Shown here one piece after another: positions 7,829 to 15,557 of a stretch of 29,929 nt of DNA. Both the position numbers and the translations under genes were made by a program. The notes beneath the pieces were generated by a model. The model was not told the origin of the DNA. It saw only the letters and a list, made by a program, of their open reading frames with translations, and searched no databases. The stretch's first letter is position 1. Each line of letters opens with the position of its first letter. This DNA comes from a virus, in the IMG/VR virus record IMGVR_UViG_3300025131_000269, positions 1 through 29,929 of that record; one strand, given 5' to 3'.

Positions 7829-8211
7829 TGCCTAATACATTTACAAGAGACCATCATAATTTTTCTAGAACTGCTAGTTTCATAGTTCAATCAGGGACAG
7901 ATGCTGTATCTATAAATTGGTCACTGGGGAATAAATATCACTTGCTTATGGAGAATAATAGTACAGTAACATTTGCTACTAATCCAACGAACCCTTGCAA
8001 CTTACTTTTAAAGGTAGCACAAGGGAATGGGGGTAGCAAGGTTATCACTTGGGCTGTAACATCAGGAACTATATATTGGGCTGGTGGAGGTGTATTAAAT
8101 ACAGATGAGCCAACACTTACTACAACTGATGATAAGACAGATATATTGTCCTTTTATTTTGATGGAACTAACTATTTTGGAGTTGCTTCCTTGGATTTTG
8201 ATACTACATAA
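7828..8211 (+). CDS. Small tail-associated beta-sandwich protein
   Basis: 127 residues, coupled to the previous gene (TAATG) with no clear Shine-Dalgarno sequence. Sequence style is typical of small phage fibre-tip proteins: an early INWSLGNKYHLLMENNSTVTF, then LLLKVAQGNGGSKVITWAV, TIYWAGGGV, EPTLTTTDDKTDILSFYFDG and NYFGVASLDF. The pattern 'ITW...W.GG..PTLT....DI.SF.YDG.NY.G' recurs in many phage tail proteins I recall. Probably an accessory tail or fibre component. The end overlaps the methyltransferase start by one base. Confidence 0.55.
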   Translation: MPNTFTRDHHNFSRTASFIVQSGTDAVSINWSLGNKYHLLMENNSTVTFATNPTNPCNLLLKVAQGNGGSKVITWAVTSGTIYWAGGGVLNTDEPTLTTTDDKTDILSFYFDGTNYFGVASLDFDTT

Positions 8212-8768
8212 TGGCATTTAAAGATACTATATTAACCTTTGAAAATGATAGGATCGTAACTGATGATAATTATCATAATATGGAAGTAATGATGTCTTGG
8301 GAAGCCCCTATAATGGAAAAGAGTGCAGAATATATTTGTGAAAGCAAGGGAGATATTTTAGAAATAGGCTTTGGTATGGGAATATGTGCTGACTATATAC
8401 AGGCTCAAGGAGTGAACTCTCACACAATAGTGGAGATACATCCTCAGATAATTGAGAAACTTAAAGTATGGGCTAATGGAAAGCCTAATGTTACGATAGT
8501 AGAGGGTGATTGGAGTAGTGTAGAACTTGGGAATTATGATGGCATATTCTTAGATACATTTGGAGATGACAATTTATACAAGTTTAAAGACTTTGTTTCA
8601 TCTAAAGCTAAAAGTGGGGCTAAAGTAACTTATTGGAATAACTATGGCAGGGAGGACAATCAGCATAGCTTTTCCTCTATTAGCCATGAAGTTATAAACA
8701 TCGCCCCAGAATCAAATCAATACACAAAGATTAAAGATGGTTATTATATGCCAAAGGTGGCGATATAA
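8211..8768 (+). CDS. Class I SAM methyltransferase, guanidinoacetate-methyltransferase-like
   Basis: 185 residues. The Rossmann-fold SAM motif I is ILEIGFGMG (residues 49-57). An acidic residue ends strand 2 (VEIHP, Glu75), the motif II/III region has EGDW (98-101), and motif IV is DGIFLDTFG with Asp115. The match to guanidinoacetate N-methyltransferase is unusually close: MSWEAPIM (Glu31) lines up with the WETP element, and Asp115 with the Asp of YDT. Those Glu and Asp residues hold the guanidinium group in rat GAMT, as I recall. So the substrate may be a guanidino group, perhaps an arginine side chain or small molecule; DNA is less likely because no DNA-methylase (D/N)PP(Y/F) motif is present. 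It sits between two tail genes, overlapping both by one base, so it is made with virion proteins. Methyltransferase fold is confident; substrate is inference. Confidence 0.75.
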   Translation: MAFKDTILTFENDRIVTDDNYHNMEVMMSWEAPIMEKSAEYICESKGDILEIGFGMGICADYIQAQGVNSHTIVEIHPQIIEKLKVWANGKPNVTIVEGDWSSVELGNYDGIFLDTFGDDNLYKFKDFVSSKAKSGAKVTYWNNYGREDNQHSFSSISHEVINIAPESNQYTKIKDGYYMPKVAI

Positions 8769-9439
8769 TGGCAATTGTTTATGCTGGCACAGGAGATAGT
8801 TATGTTTTTAGAACAAGCGCAACAGATTGGGATGATGCTCAAGGGAGTGCAACTACTGATGGTACTCTCCATCACTCTGGTAGAGCAGTCAATAGTCTTG
8901 GAGTTTATGCAAGAACTATAGGTGGAAGAGGGGGTACTACCTATTTTTGTTATAGAAGTTATTTTGGTTTCAACCTTTTAACTCAAAGTGGAACTATAGG
9001 TAGTGCGACTATATCCATCTATCTTGATAATTTGGGAGATACAGGTAATAGTGGTGAGGCTATATTGGTAAAGGCTACTGCTCTTGATGATGGCGTAGAA
9101 GATCATGGAAATGTATTTTCAAGTGGAACAACTTGGCATGATGATATATCAAGTTCTGTTGATGTAAGCACCACGGAAGGCTATCATGATTTTGATTTAA
9201 ATAGTGATGGTATTGCACATTTGCAAAGTGCGATTGATTCGAGTGGTACTGCTTTTGTGGGACTTGTTAGTTCTTATCATGACTATGGAGAACATGCACC
9301 TACCTCTGGTGGCGATTATAGTAGATTTCAAGTAACTTATACTGACTACACAGGTACATCAAGAGACCCGAAGGTAGATATAACTTATATAACAGTAGCA
9401 GTAACAGATAACGCAACATTTTTTGGAGCAAACTTTTAA
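8768..9439 (+). CDS. Tail appendage protein with carbohydrate-binding-like sandwich
   Basis: 223 residues; AAAGGTGG upstream, start overlapping the previous stop. Ordered features: an N-terminal AGTGDSYVFRTSATDW, then CYRSYFGFNLLTQSGTIGSATISIYLD (about residues 61-88), ILVKATALDDG, a DVSTTEGYHDFDLNSDGIAHL strand, and GTAFVGLVSSYHDY near residue 163. The order 'Y.GF....l.G.I.sA.l.i......', then 'w..yDit..v' and 'GtafvGL', recalls the beta-sandwich of disaggregatase/DNRLRE-type carbohydrate-binding modules. A role in glycan or receptor binding is therefore plausible. No catalytic residues can be named. Confidence 0.55.
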   Translation: MAIVYAGTGDSYVFRTSATDWDDAQGSATTDGTLHHSGRAVNSLGVYARTIGGRGGTTYFCYRSYFGFNLLTQSGTIGSATISIYLDNLGDTGNSGEAILVKATALDDGVEDHGNVFSSGTTWHDDISSSVDVSTTEGYHDFDLNSDGIAHLQSAIDSSGTAFVGLVSSYHDYGEHAPTSGGDYSRFQVTYTDYTGTSRDPKVDITYITVAVTDNATFFGANF

Positions 9440-9591
9440 TGGAAGAAACACTTAAAACAACTGGAGCAGGAATGGGAGGATGGTGGCTATCAATTAGTGG
9501 ATGGTTGCCAGAGATAGTGTCATTAAGTGTGGGAATTGCTACACTAATATATCTTATTATTAAGATAAAGAAGGAACTGAGAACAAAATAG
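9439..9591 (+). CDS. 50-residue single-span membrane protein, holin candidate
   Basis: ATG 9439 overlaps the previous stop (TAATGG); stop TAG at 9589-9591. The N-terminal part is polar and Gly-rich with three Trp (W15, W16, W22). One hydrophobic span covers about residues 26-41 (IVSLSVGIATLIYLII), followed by a basic tail KIKKELRTK. Size, single span and cationic C-terminus fit small holins or other phage lysis membrane proteins. It is followed by the phosphoesterase gene and two further small membrane proteins, supporting a lysis cassette. The ORF and membrane span are clear; holin activity is inferred. Confidence 0.65.
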   Translation: MEETLKTTGAGMGGWWLSISGWLPEIVSLSVGIATLIYLIIKIKKELRTK

Positions 9592-9601
9592 GGAGAACAG
9601 T

Positions 9602-10381
9602 ATGCCAAAATCGGATAAGGGTGTTGTCAAAAGAGTAATAGTAACGCCAGACAAACACTTTCCCTTACACGACCAGAAGGCTATAAACTGTCTTAAGAAA
9701 GCAATAGAGATAGTTAAACCGGATGCTTACATAGATATCGGGGATGTTGGGGAGTTTCATGCTTTTTCTGCTTGGAAGTTCAAGCGTGTGAAGAAGCCCC
9801 CACTAGAGTACTTGATTGAAAGTTTTGATCAAGATGTAAAGGATGTTAATAAGGGGATGGATATGGTAGATGAATCCTTAGATAAGGCTGGATGTAAAGA
9901 GAAGTATATTACAGAAGGCAACCATGACAACTGGCTCAATATGGCAGTTGGAATGTATCCATATCTTCCTCAATATAGATTTGCCAATGCTGTAAAGTTA
10001 AAAGATAGAGGATATACGTACTATCCATTCGGTAAGGCTTTAAAGTTAGGAAAGCTTTACTTCTACCACGGCCACCAATATGGTGGTCAATATCACGCAG
10101 CTAATCATCTCAGAAAGATGGGATGTAATGTTATGTACGGGCATTGGCATGATTTACAACATATGACTGCAACTCATATGGACGGGCCAAAAGCAGCATG
10201 GTCAATTGGGTGCTTGAAAGATATGAGCCCCAAAGCTAATGATTGGCTTGCTAATAGAAATGTTAACTGGGCACATGCATTCGCTATAGTTGATTTTTAT
10301 AAGACCGGTCTATTTACAGTTCATATAATACAAATAATAAACGGTAAGACTTCATTATGGGGTGAATTAATTGAGGGTTAA
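9602..10381 (+). CDS. Calcineurin-like metallophosphoesterase
   Basis: 259 residues, GGGAGA before ATG 9602. All metal-binding blocks of the calcineurin-like fold are present in order: D-x-H at 17-19 (TPDKHFPLHD), GD at 47-48 (DIGDVG), GNHDN at 106-110, the HGH at 156-158, and GHWH at 180-183. The enzyme should be an active two-metal phosphoesterase. Substrate cannot be told: members cleave phosphomonoesters, phosphodiesters or cyclic nucleotides. It lies inside a cluster of small membrane proteins rather than with replication genes. No signal peptide is seen, so it acts in the cytoplasm or in the virion. Gly-Gln-His-rich QYGGQYHAANH (159-169) follows the HGH motif. Function in phosphate scavenging, nucleotide signalling or lysis control is open. 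Confidence 0.8.
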   Translation: MPKSDKGVVKRVIVTPDKHFPLHDQKAINCLKKAIEIVKPDAYIDIGDVGEFHAFSAWKFKRVKKPPLEYLIESFDQDVKDVNKGMDMVDESLDKAGCKEKYITEGNHDNWLNMAVGMYPYLPQYRFANAVKLKDRGYTYYPFGKALKLGKLYFYHGHQYGGQYHAANHLRKMGCNVMYGHWHDLQHMTATHMDGPKAAWSIGCLKDMSPKANDWLANRNVNWAHAFAIVDFYKTGLFTVHIIQIINGKTSLWGELIEG

Positions 10382-10638
10382 TGGAAACATTCGTAGAAAT
10401 AATAGAGCGGGTCGGTGTGCCGGTAGCTATGTGTATGGCTTTCGGATTCTTCATATGGAAGCAGAATCAGTTCATACAGACAGAACTTCAAAAAGAGATG
10501 AGGGAGTCATTTGCTAGGTTAGAAGGGATTATAATTGGATTGATAAACGCTTTAAAAAAACACACTATAGATATAAAAGAATTGAAAGCGAGCTATACAG
10601 CTCTCGTCAATATAGTACAAAAACTATTTAAAAAATAA
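10381..10638 (+). CDS. Holin-like membrane protein with coiled-coil tail
   Basis: 85 residues, start overlapping the previous stop (TTAATGG). A short acidic start is followed by one hydrophobic span, about residues 11-26 (VGVPVAMCMAFGFFIW), then Lys/Gln and a long helix (about 34-80) with heptad-like hydrophobics ending in LFKK. This layout (periplasmic N-end, one span, cytoplasmic coiled coil) resembles BhlA/UviB-type phage holins; an inner spanin is the alternative. Part of the same tight cluster as the 50- and 47-residue membrane proteins. Confidence 0.65.
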   Translation: METFVEIIERVGVPVAMCMAFGFFIWKQNQFIQTELQKEMRESFARLEGIIIGLINALKKHTIDIKELKASYTALVNIVQKLFKK

Positions 10639-10653
10639 AAAGGAGATTAAAAA

Positions 10654-10797
10654 ATGGATTGGATTGCAGCTAACTGGGAATATATGCTAATAGGTATACT
10701 TTGTATAGATAAAGCAGTAGCATTAAGTCCTACGGAATGGGATGATCTCATTTGGACTTCAGTAAAAAAGGCAATTTATAAAGCAGTGGGGAAATAA
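10654..10797 (+). CDS. 47-residue membrane-associated protein in lysis cluster
   Basis: ATG 10654 has a strong AGGAG at 10641-10645; stop TAA 10795-10797. The sequence begins MDWIAANWEYMLIGILCIDK (hydrophobic span about residues 10-18, preceded by two Trp) and continues ALSPTEWDDLIWTSVKKAIYK to a basic end. The 'NWEY.LIG......K...L.PT.WDD' pattern matches small proteins I recall next to holin or lysis genes in marine phages, where their function is unassigned. Real gene is likely given the ribosome-binding site, packing and composition; a role as holin partner is a guess. Confidence 0.65.
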   Translation: MDWIAANWEYMLIGILCIDKAVALSPTEWDDLIWTSVKKAIYKAVGK

Positions 10798-10798
10798 T

Positions 10799-10948
10799 AT
10801 GTTAAAGATAATAATAAGTAAATTAGTAAAGAAACATGGTCTTAAAGGACTATTGTTTAAGATTGGTGATTTGGCTGTAAAGATCACTAAATCTAAGGAA
10901 GATGACAAAGCTTGGGCTAAAGCTAAAAAGTTCTTGGAAGAGCTTTAA
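10799..10948 (+). CDS. 49-residue basic amphipathic protein
   Basis: ATG 10799 one base after the previous stop; TAA 10946-10948 overlaps the following ATG. Composition is strongly Lys-rich (MLKIIISKLVKKHGLKGLLFK, then KITKSKEDDKAWAKAKKFLEEL), predicted as two amphipathic helices. No true transmembrane span. It completes the cluster of small proteins around the phosphoesterase; membrane-surface association is plausible. I do not recognise a named family. Confidence 0.55.
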   Translation: MLKIIISKLVKKHGLKGLLFKIGDLAVKITKSKEDDKAWAKAKKFLEEL

Positions 10949-11088
10949 TGTCATATAGTTGTACAATAGATTATAATTGGGAGAGGGACTACACTACTCC
11001 TCCTTGGTTCTCTCGGCTCACATGTTCTGGCGGTATGTTGACTGTTGTGTATACCTCTCCCAATAATTTAGAGGAAGAAGATGCCTAA
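10948..11088 (+). CDS. 46-residue ORF containing an inverted repeat, uncertain
   Basis: ATG 10948 overlaps the previous stop (TTTAATG); TAA at 11086-11088, inside the start of the nozzle-like gene. The product has aromatic and Pro-rich middle (DYTTPPWFSRLTC), two Cys and an acidic end (NNLEEEDA). The last codons double as the GAGGAAG ribosome-binding sequence for ATG 11081. The reading frame spans an 11-bp inverted repeat (10976-11064), so the stretch may be kept for RNA structure rather than protein. Coding is possible but only moderately supported. Confidence 0.4.
   Translation: MSYSCTIDYNWERDYTTPPWFSRLTCSGGMLTVVYTSPNNLEEEDA
10976..11064. repeat. 11-bp inverted repeat, possible RNA structure
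   Basis: ATTGGGAGAGG (10976-10986) is the exact reverse complement of CCTCTCCCAAT (11054-11064), separated by 67 bases. The right arm ends 6 bases before the GAGGAAG ribosome-binding sequence of the nozzle-like gene (ATG 11081). An mRNA fold here could control translation of that gene or mark an RNA-processing point between lysis and nozzle genes. The pairing is seen directly; the role is inferred. Confidence 0.5.
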
Positions 11089-13387
11089 GCAGCTTTATAA
11101 GATTACTCAGTTTCATGGAGGTTTGAATAGTAATTCAGATGCTAGAGATATAGCTGAGAATGAGCTATCTGAAGCTACTGATGTAATGGTGGATGAGTTG
11201 GGTAAGATTAGGTTGATGGGTGGAGAAGCTACCCATGGTACTATTCAGGCTCAAAATGATAGTGAAATTAATCCTGGTTATGGTTTATTTCAATTTAGCC
11301 ATGATAGACGTGATGGGCATACAGCTGCAGCAGGAACGGAAGTAGAAACTGATTATATGGTATTTTCCGATCCTGATACTCAAGGAACGGTAGACATCTA
11401 TAGTAATGAAGATGATACGTGGGGTAGTCCTATAACTGGTATGACAGATAATACTGGAAGTACATTACGCAAGGATGTATTCTATGTTGTAGATGGAGCT
11501 TTAAGGGTATGTGATAGTGATTTTGCTCATAGTAATGTTAATAAGTGGTATGGGTATGTTAAAAGAACACATTTTAGTGGTCTTACACCTGGAGGATCTG
11601 CAGATGCTTATGATACATGGCTTCTTTCAAATGCTGAAATAGCTGCTCCTACTAAGGGAATAGTAGGGACGCTGCTTGATACATCAGCTGCTGGGGATGC
11701 TAGTACTACATCTTTAACTGAGGGTGATGTATTTACTGGTGACTGGGAAAATGAGATAGTAGGACATATAGTTTTAAATAGTACAACTGATGAAACTGTA
11801 GCCATTACTTCCTATACGGATGCAGATACTGTAGGAACTGACGCAATAGCTAGTGGAAATTGGTCTGGTGATGCATTTTATGTTTTTCCTCCTGCTGGTA
11901 CTGGATTTAATCTACATGTTACATCTAGTGGGTCTTCAGGGAATATACCTGCAGGGACTTATGAATTTGCAACAACTTTTATATACGATAAAGAACCTGG
12001 AGATCTATCTGGAGGGGATCAAGAATCTTTACTTTTCATCTGTCCAGGAACGATAGCCGTTACTGCGAATCAATATCTGACAATGAATATATGGGCAAAT
12101 GCTCCTTATGATGCTAGAATAACAGGTGGCAGAGTATATACAAGAATAGAAAATAGTAATGATGAATGGCAGCAAGTTTCAGAAATAAGTTTAAAAAATG
12201 GTGTTAGGCTATCATCTATTCAAGCTTATGTAGGTACTTCGGCATGGGGGAATCTTGACTCTACAAATAATGTTACTACACTTTGCCTGGATGCTTCACA
12301 TACCGTATTGTCTTTATCTCCTATTACTTATGAAATTAATGCTGGTATATCTCAAGGTGCTTCTTCTAATACAGCTAAATATAAAACTGCAGTTATAGCT
12401 AATAGAATAGCCTATATAGGTAATGTTCAATATGATGGTACTATTTATGGAGATGCTGTATTCAAGTCTCCTGTTAATAAGTTTGATATATTTACTAGCG
12501 ATAGAAGACTTGAAGCAAATATAAATGATGGAGATAGTATAGTTAAGCTTGAAGTTTATGCAGATAGACTTTTGATTTTCAAGAAGAAAAAACTGGAACT
12601 TCTGAATATTTCTCAAGAAGTAGAATTTGTAGAAGATACATTTATGCATAAGGGAGTATCCCATCCTGCTGCTACTTGCAAAACTGACTTTGGTATAGCA
12701 TGGGTTAATAAGCAGGGATGCTATTTATATGATGGGCAGAAAGTAAATAACTTGCTTGAAAAAGGTGGTAGACAAATAATAAAAGAAAGTGATTGGGCTA
12801 CATTTACTACTAATGAACCTATGATTGGCTATATTCCCAAGAAAAGACAACTTCTTGTTGTAGATGATAATAGTACTACTGGTACTGGTAAGACATTTTT
12901 ATATGATTTGGTAACACAATCTTGGGTTAAGGGAGCTGATGCTACTATTACAAGCCAAGCTTTAACAAATTTTGTTACAGATTGGAATGGTGATTTAGTA
13001 TATGCACATACTAGCGATACAGGTACATTTGTTAAGTGGGATGATACTGCAGATAGTAGTACAGCTGTAGATATAAAAACTAAAGATATAGATTTTGGAC
13101 AACCAGCACAAACTAAGAGGATCTATAAATTTTATGTTACGCATAGAGGTAGTGCTAGTAATATTCAACTATCTTATGCTAAGGATGGGGATCAAGATAC
13201 ATATACCGAAGCTGGTTCTGAATTACCAGTAACCTCTGCTGTAACTGATTGGGTTACTACAGCAATTACTCCTACTACATTTAGTTGTAATTCAATACGT
13301 TTAAGACTATTTAGTGATGGAACTACACCAGCTAATTTTGAGATTAATGATATAACTATAGTATTTAGGTTGAAAGGACGGAGATAG
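11081..13387 (+). CDS. Nozzle / tail tubular protein B-like virion protein
   Basis: 768 residues, ATG 11081 preceded by GAGGAAG. The N-terminus KITQFHGGLNSNSDARDIAE (residues 7-26) and the following DVMVDELGKIRLMGG (about 34-48) match the usual opening of podovirus nozzle proteins: a 'GG(L/I)....D.R' element then a 'v..d..G.i..R' element, as in T7 gp12 (KGGIS... R.. GL.KRP). The remainder is a long beta-rich chain (repeated strands, W-containing turns, RIYKFYVTHRGS near the end) suited to a beta-propeller. In T7 and P22 such proteins form the tail tip through which DNA and internal proteins pass. The stop TAG overlaps the GTG start of the next gene. Family placement is by resemblance, not alignment. 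Confidence 0.6.
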   Translation: MPKQLYKITQFHGGLNSNSDARDIAENELSEATDVMVDELGKIRLMGGEATHGTIQAQNDSEINPGYGLFQFSHDRRDGHTAAAGTEVETDYMVFSDPDTQGTVDIYSNEDDTWGSPITGMTDNTGSTLRKDVFYVVDGALRVCDSDFAHSNVNKWYGYVKRTHFSGLTPGGSADAYDTWLLSNAEIAAPTKGIVGTLLDTSAAGDASTTSLTEGDVFTGDWENEIVGHIVLNSTTDETVAITSYTDADTVGTDAIASGNWSGDAFYVFPPAGTGFNLHVTSSGSSGNIPAGTYEFATTFIYDKEPGDLSGGDQESLLFICPGTIAVTANQYLTMNIWANAPYDARITGGRVYTRIENSNDEWQQVSEISLKNGVRLSSIQAYVGTSAWGNLDSTNNVTTLCLDASHTVLSLSPITYEINAGISQGASSNTAKYKTAVIANRIAYIGNVQYDGTIYGDAVFKSPVNKFDIFTSDRRLEANINDGDSIVKLEVYADRLLIFKKKKLELLNISQEVEFVEDTFMHKGVSHPAATCKTDFGIAWVNKQGCYLYDGQKVNNLLEKGGRQIIKESDWATFTTNEPMIGYIPKKRQLLVVDDNSTTGTGKTFLYDLVTQSWVKGADATITSQALTNFVTDWNGDLVYAHTSDTGTFVKWDDTADSSTAVDIKTKDIDFGQPAQTKRIYKFYVTHRGSASNIQLSYAKDGDQDTYTEAGSELPVTSAVTDWVTTAITPTTFSCNSIRLRLFSDGTTPANFEINDITIVFRLKGRR

Positions 13388-13569
13388 TGACAAGGCAAGA
13401 AAGAATAGCTTTACATAAGAAGCAAGAAAGATTACAAGTAAAATCTGGAGTTCCTATAGCTTCTGAGTTAAAAGAAGGTGTTCCAGTATTAAGATCTACG
13501 ACTGAGGGTGTGGTAGAATATGTACGACACAATGGTAAATTATACAAGAAAGTATACGATTCTGATTAA
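13387..13569 (+). CDS. Small virion-associated protein, unknown
   Basis: 60 residues from a GTG at 13387 that shares bases with the previous stop (TAGTG). Charged helical start (TRQERIALHKKQERLQ), then SGVPIASELKEGVPVLRST, then VVEYVRHNGKLYKKVYDSD. The 'GVP...EL.EG.P.LR.T..G..EYV...G.LYK' pattern is one I recall in marine phages next to nozzle genes, without known function. It might be a small fibre-tip or nozzle accessory. The pattern and tight coupling make it a real gene. Confidence 0.6.
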   Translation: MTRQERIALHKKQERLQVKSGVPIASELKEGVPVLRSTTEGVVEYVRHNGKLYKKVYDSD

Positions 13570-13607
13570 AAAAACATAAAACTTGGGATGAAATTTAGGA
13601 GATAGTT

Positions 13608-14603
13608 ATGGGATATGGTAGAGCATTATTAATGAGAGATGTAAAAAAAGAGGAGGAAGAACTTCAAAAAAAAGCTAAAAAGAAAAGTCTTTGGGGTTCT
13701 ATTGGCAGAACTATTGGTGGTTTAGGGGCAATGGCTTTAACTGGTGGTGCTGTAAATCCATTAACAGTCGGACTTATTTCTGGAGGTGCTAGTTTTCTAG
13801 GTGGTGCTGTTGGAGCTAGTACACTTGGTGGAGGAAAGCTAACTGGAGGTAGATTCTTCCAGTCTAGTAGGGAGGAAGCACAAAAAGAATTAGGTGCATT
13901 TGGTACTCAAAATTTAACTTCTGCTCTTACATCTGGACTTACTGCTGGTATAGGACAGGCTACAAAACTCTATGTGGCAGGTTCTAAGGCTGCAGAAGCT
14001 GGTAAATCCGCTGAAGAGGTATCAAAGATTAGAAAAGGTGTAGGTTTTAAAGAAGGATATAAAGATAGTTTCTTTGGAAAGATTGGAGAAAAGCGTGAAC
14101 TAGCAAGGCAAGCGAAAGTTGTGGAGGGTTATGAAAAAGCAGGATATTTTGATGAAGTAGAGAATATTTCTGCATTAGATGTTGAAAAAAAGAAAGCAGA
14201 CGCTTTAAAGCAATTCCTTTCAAGCGATGAAAATAGAAAAAAATATGGAGACTCATTGTATAGAGAGGGTGCTGGATTTGGATTTGATGATGTAGAGACA
14301 ACTAGAGATGTGATGGCTCTTGATGTTACGCCAGTTAATATAGATAATATATATCCAAAGAAAGTAAGTGCATGGGATAAATTTAAAGACTTTGTTGATG
14401 TATCAGACGTAAAAAAAGAGAGGGATATAGAATCAAAGCTTTCACAATATCGTGAACAAATGATAGCTGATATTCCAACAGAATCTGTTGAACATAAATT
14501 AGGGATTGGAACTGGATATGATCCTAAATGGGGATATAGACCTTCTACTTGGAAACCTGAAGAAGGTACTTGGCTTAGAAGATTTTATGATGAAAAGTAT
14601 TAA
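13608..14603 (+). CDS. Internal virion protein with Gly-rich membrane-active segment
   Basis: 331 residues; TAGGAG before ATG 13608. The charged start (about residues 10-28: VKKEEEELQKKAKKK) is followed by a long Gly/Ala/Leu-rich hydrophobic stretch (about 29-80: GRTIGGLGAMALTGGAVNPLTVGLISGGASFLGG...), then a soluble charged helical part ending in an aromatic tail. This layout, in this gene position, is typical of podovirus internal core/ejection proteins that enter the host envelope at infection (compare T7 gp14 or P22 gp7/16/20 in role only). First of the internal-protein genes after the nozzle. Confidence 0.6.
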   Translation: MGYGRALLMRDVKKEEEELQKKAKKKSLWGSIGRTIGGLGAMALTGGAVNPLTVGLISGGASFLGGAVGASTLGGGKLTGGRFFQSSREEAQKELGAFGTQNLTSALTSGLTAGIGQATKLYVAGSKAAEAGKSAEEVSKIRKGVGFKEGYKDSFFGKIGEKRELARQAKVVEGYEKAGYFDEVENISALDVEKKKADALKQFLSSDENRKKYGDSLYREGAGFGFDDVETTRDVMALDVTPVNIDNIYPKKVSAWDKFKDFVDVSDVKKERDIESKLSQYREQMIADIPTESVEHKLGIGTGYDPKWGYRPSTWKPEEGTWLRRFYDEKY

Positions 14604-14621
14604 AGATAGAGGATTAAAATA

Positions 14622-15557
14622 ATGGCTGGATACAGTAAAGGTATAGTAGATACACGTAAACTCAACAAGAATAGTAAAGCCAAGTTAGGTCGTGGTGGCG
14701 ATACTAAAATACGTGAGGTAGATAATAGGGAATCTCATGTTAATGCTTTAGAAGCTTATCTTATTGATGTTAATGGTAAGGCAGGGGAAGAGTATGCTAA
14801 AAGAGTTGGTGCTGGTACTGTAAATCCTCTTACTGGTATGCCTGAATATCATCCTCTAGGGTTCTACGGAAATCAACCTCATGATCATGAGGCTGGTGGC
14901 AAAATAAATCTTACTGGCCCATCTGAAGAACAGCTAGAATCATTAAGTGATGATGACCCCTACAGTTATGAAGCGTTAAAGGATGTAACAGGGGAAACAT
15001 TAACAGAATTTGATCCAACTCTTGGAGAAGATGATGTACAATATTTTGAAGGTATCTTTACTGATAAGCCTTTTGATTTTCTTGAACGGCAACAAGATTT
15101 AACTACTAGAGGATTAACCAGTGCTTATAGTGATACTATGGGTGCATTGGGGAGTCAAGAAAAAACTCTTGGACTTCAAGGAGAGGGTCTTACGGCTCAA
15201 CAAACAGCTCTTGGTAGGACTACAGGACGTGGATATGCTCAGGCTACTGGGGCTGCAGCTACAGCAACTTCAAAATCAGGTTTGGCTACTAGTGGAACTA
15301 TAACTCAAGGATTAGAAACACAGAAAAAACAATTATTTCAAGATTACTCAGCTGGAATGGGCGATATTCAGCGAGAAAGAGCTGGTATAGATATATCAAT
15401 GGGCGATATTCAGCGAGAAAGAGAAACTGCATTAGATACATTGACTTTAGGTAAAGATACAGCAGCTCTAGACCTTTCAGCAGGTATATATACTGAGCAG
15501 CAAAGACAGTTGGATGAGTATTGGGATATGATTGGAATGCGTCAACAAGTTGGATAG
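14622..15557 (+). CDS. Internal virion protein candidate, helical
   Basis: 311 residues, GATAGAGGA before ATG 14622. The basic start (GIVDTRKLNKNSKAKLGRGG) is followed by an acidic region (EEQLESLSDDDPYSYEALKD). Residues from about 155 to the end are Gln/Ala/Thr-rich helix (QEKTLGLQGEGLTAQQTALG) with an internal duplication: MGDIQRER occurs twice, 14 codons apart. No enzyme motif or membrane span. Location between two internal-type proteins and long helical nature support a virion-core role. Confidence 0.55.
   Translation: MAGYSKGIVDTRKLNKNSKAKLGRGGDTKIREVDNRESHVNALEAYLIDVNGKAGEEYAKRVGAGTVNPLTGMPEYHPLGFYGNQPHDHEAGGKINLTGPSEEQLESLSDDDPYSYEALKDVTGETLTEFDPTLGEDDVQYFEGIFTDKPFDFLERQQDLTTRGLTSAYSDTMGALGSQEKTLGLQGEGLTAQQTALGRTTGRGYAQATGAAATATSKSGLATSGTITQGLETQKKQLFQDYSAGMGDIQRERAGIDISMGDIQRERETALDTLTLGKDTAALDLSAGIYTEQQRQLDEYWDMIGMRQQVG
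15356..15423 (+). repeat. In-frame 26-base direct repeat inside a virion gene
   Basis: AATGGGCGATATTCAGCGAG and its continuation AAAGAG occur at 15356-15381 and again, identical, at 15398-15423. The period is 42 bases, so reading frame is kept and 14 residues are duplicated in register. The nucleotide identity suggests a recent tandem duplication, with the second half of each unit already diverged. Confidence 0.85.

Noticed and set aside
12314-12664. Minus-strand 116-residue frame inside the nozzle-like gene
   Set aside because: Its Ile/Ser/Tyr/Asn-rich composition is what A+T-rich coding DNA gives on the opposite strand; no start site or independent evidence.
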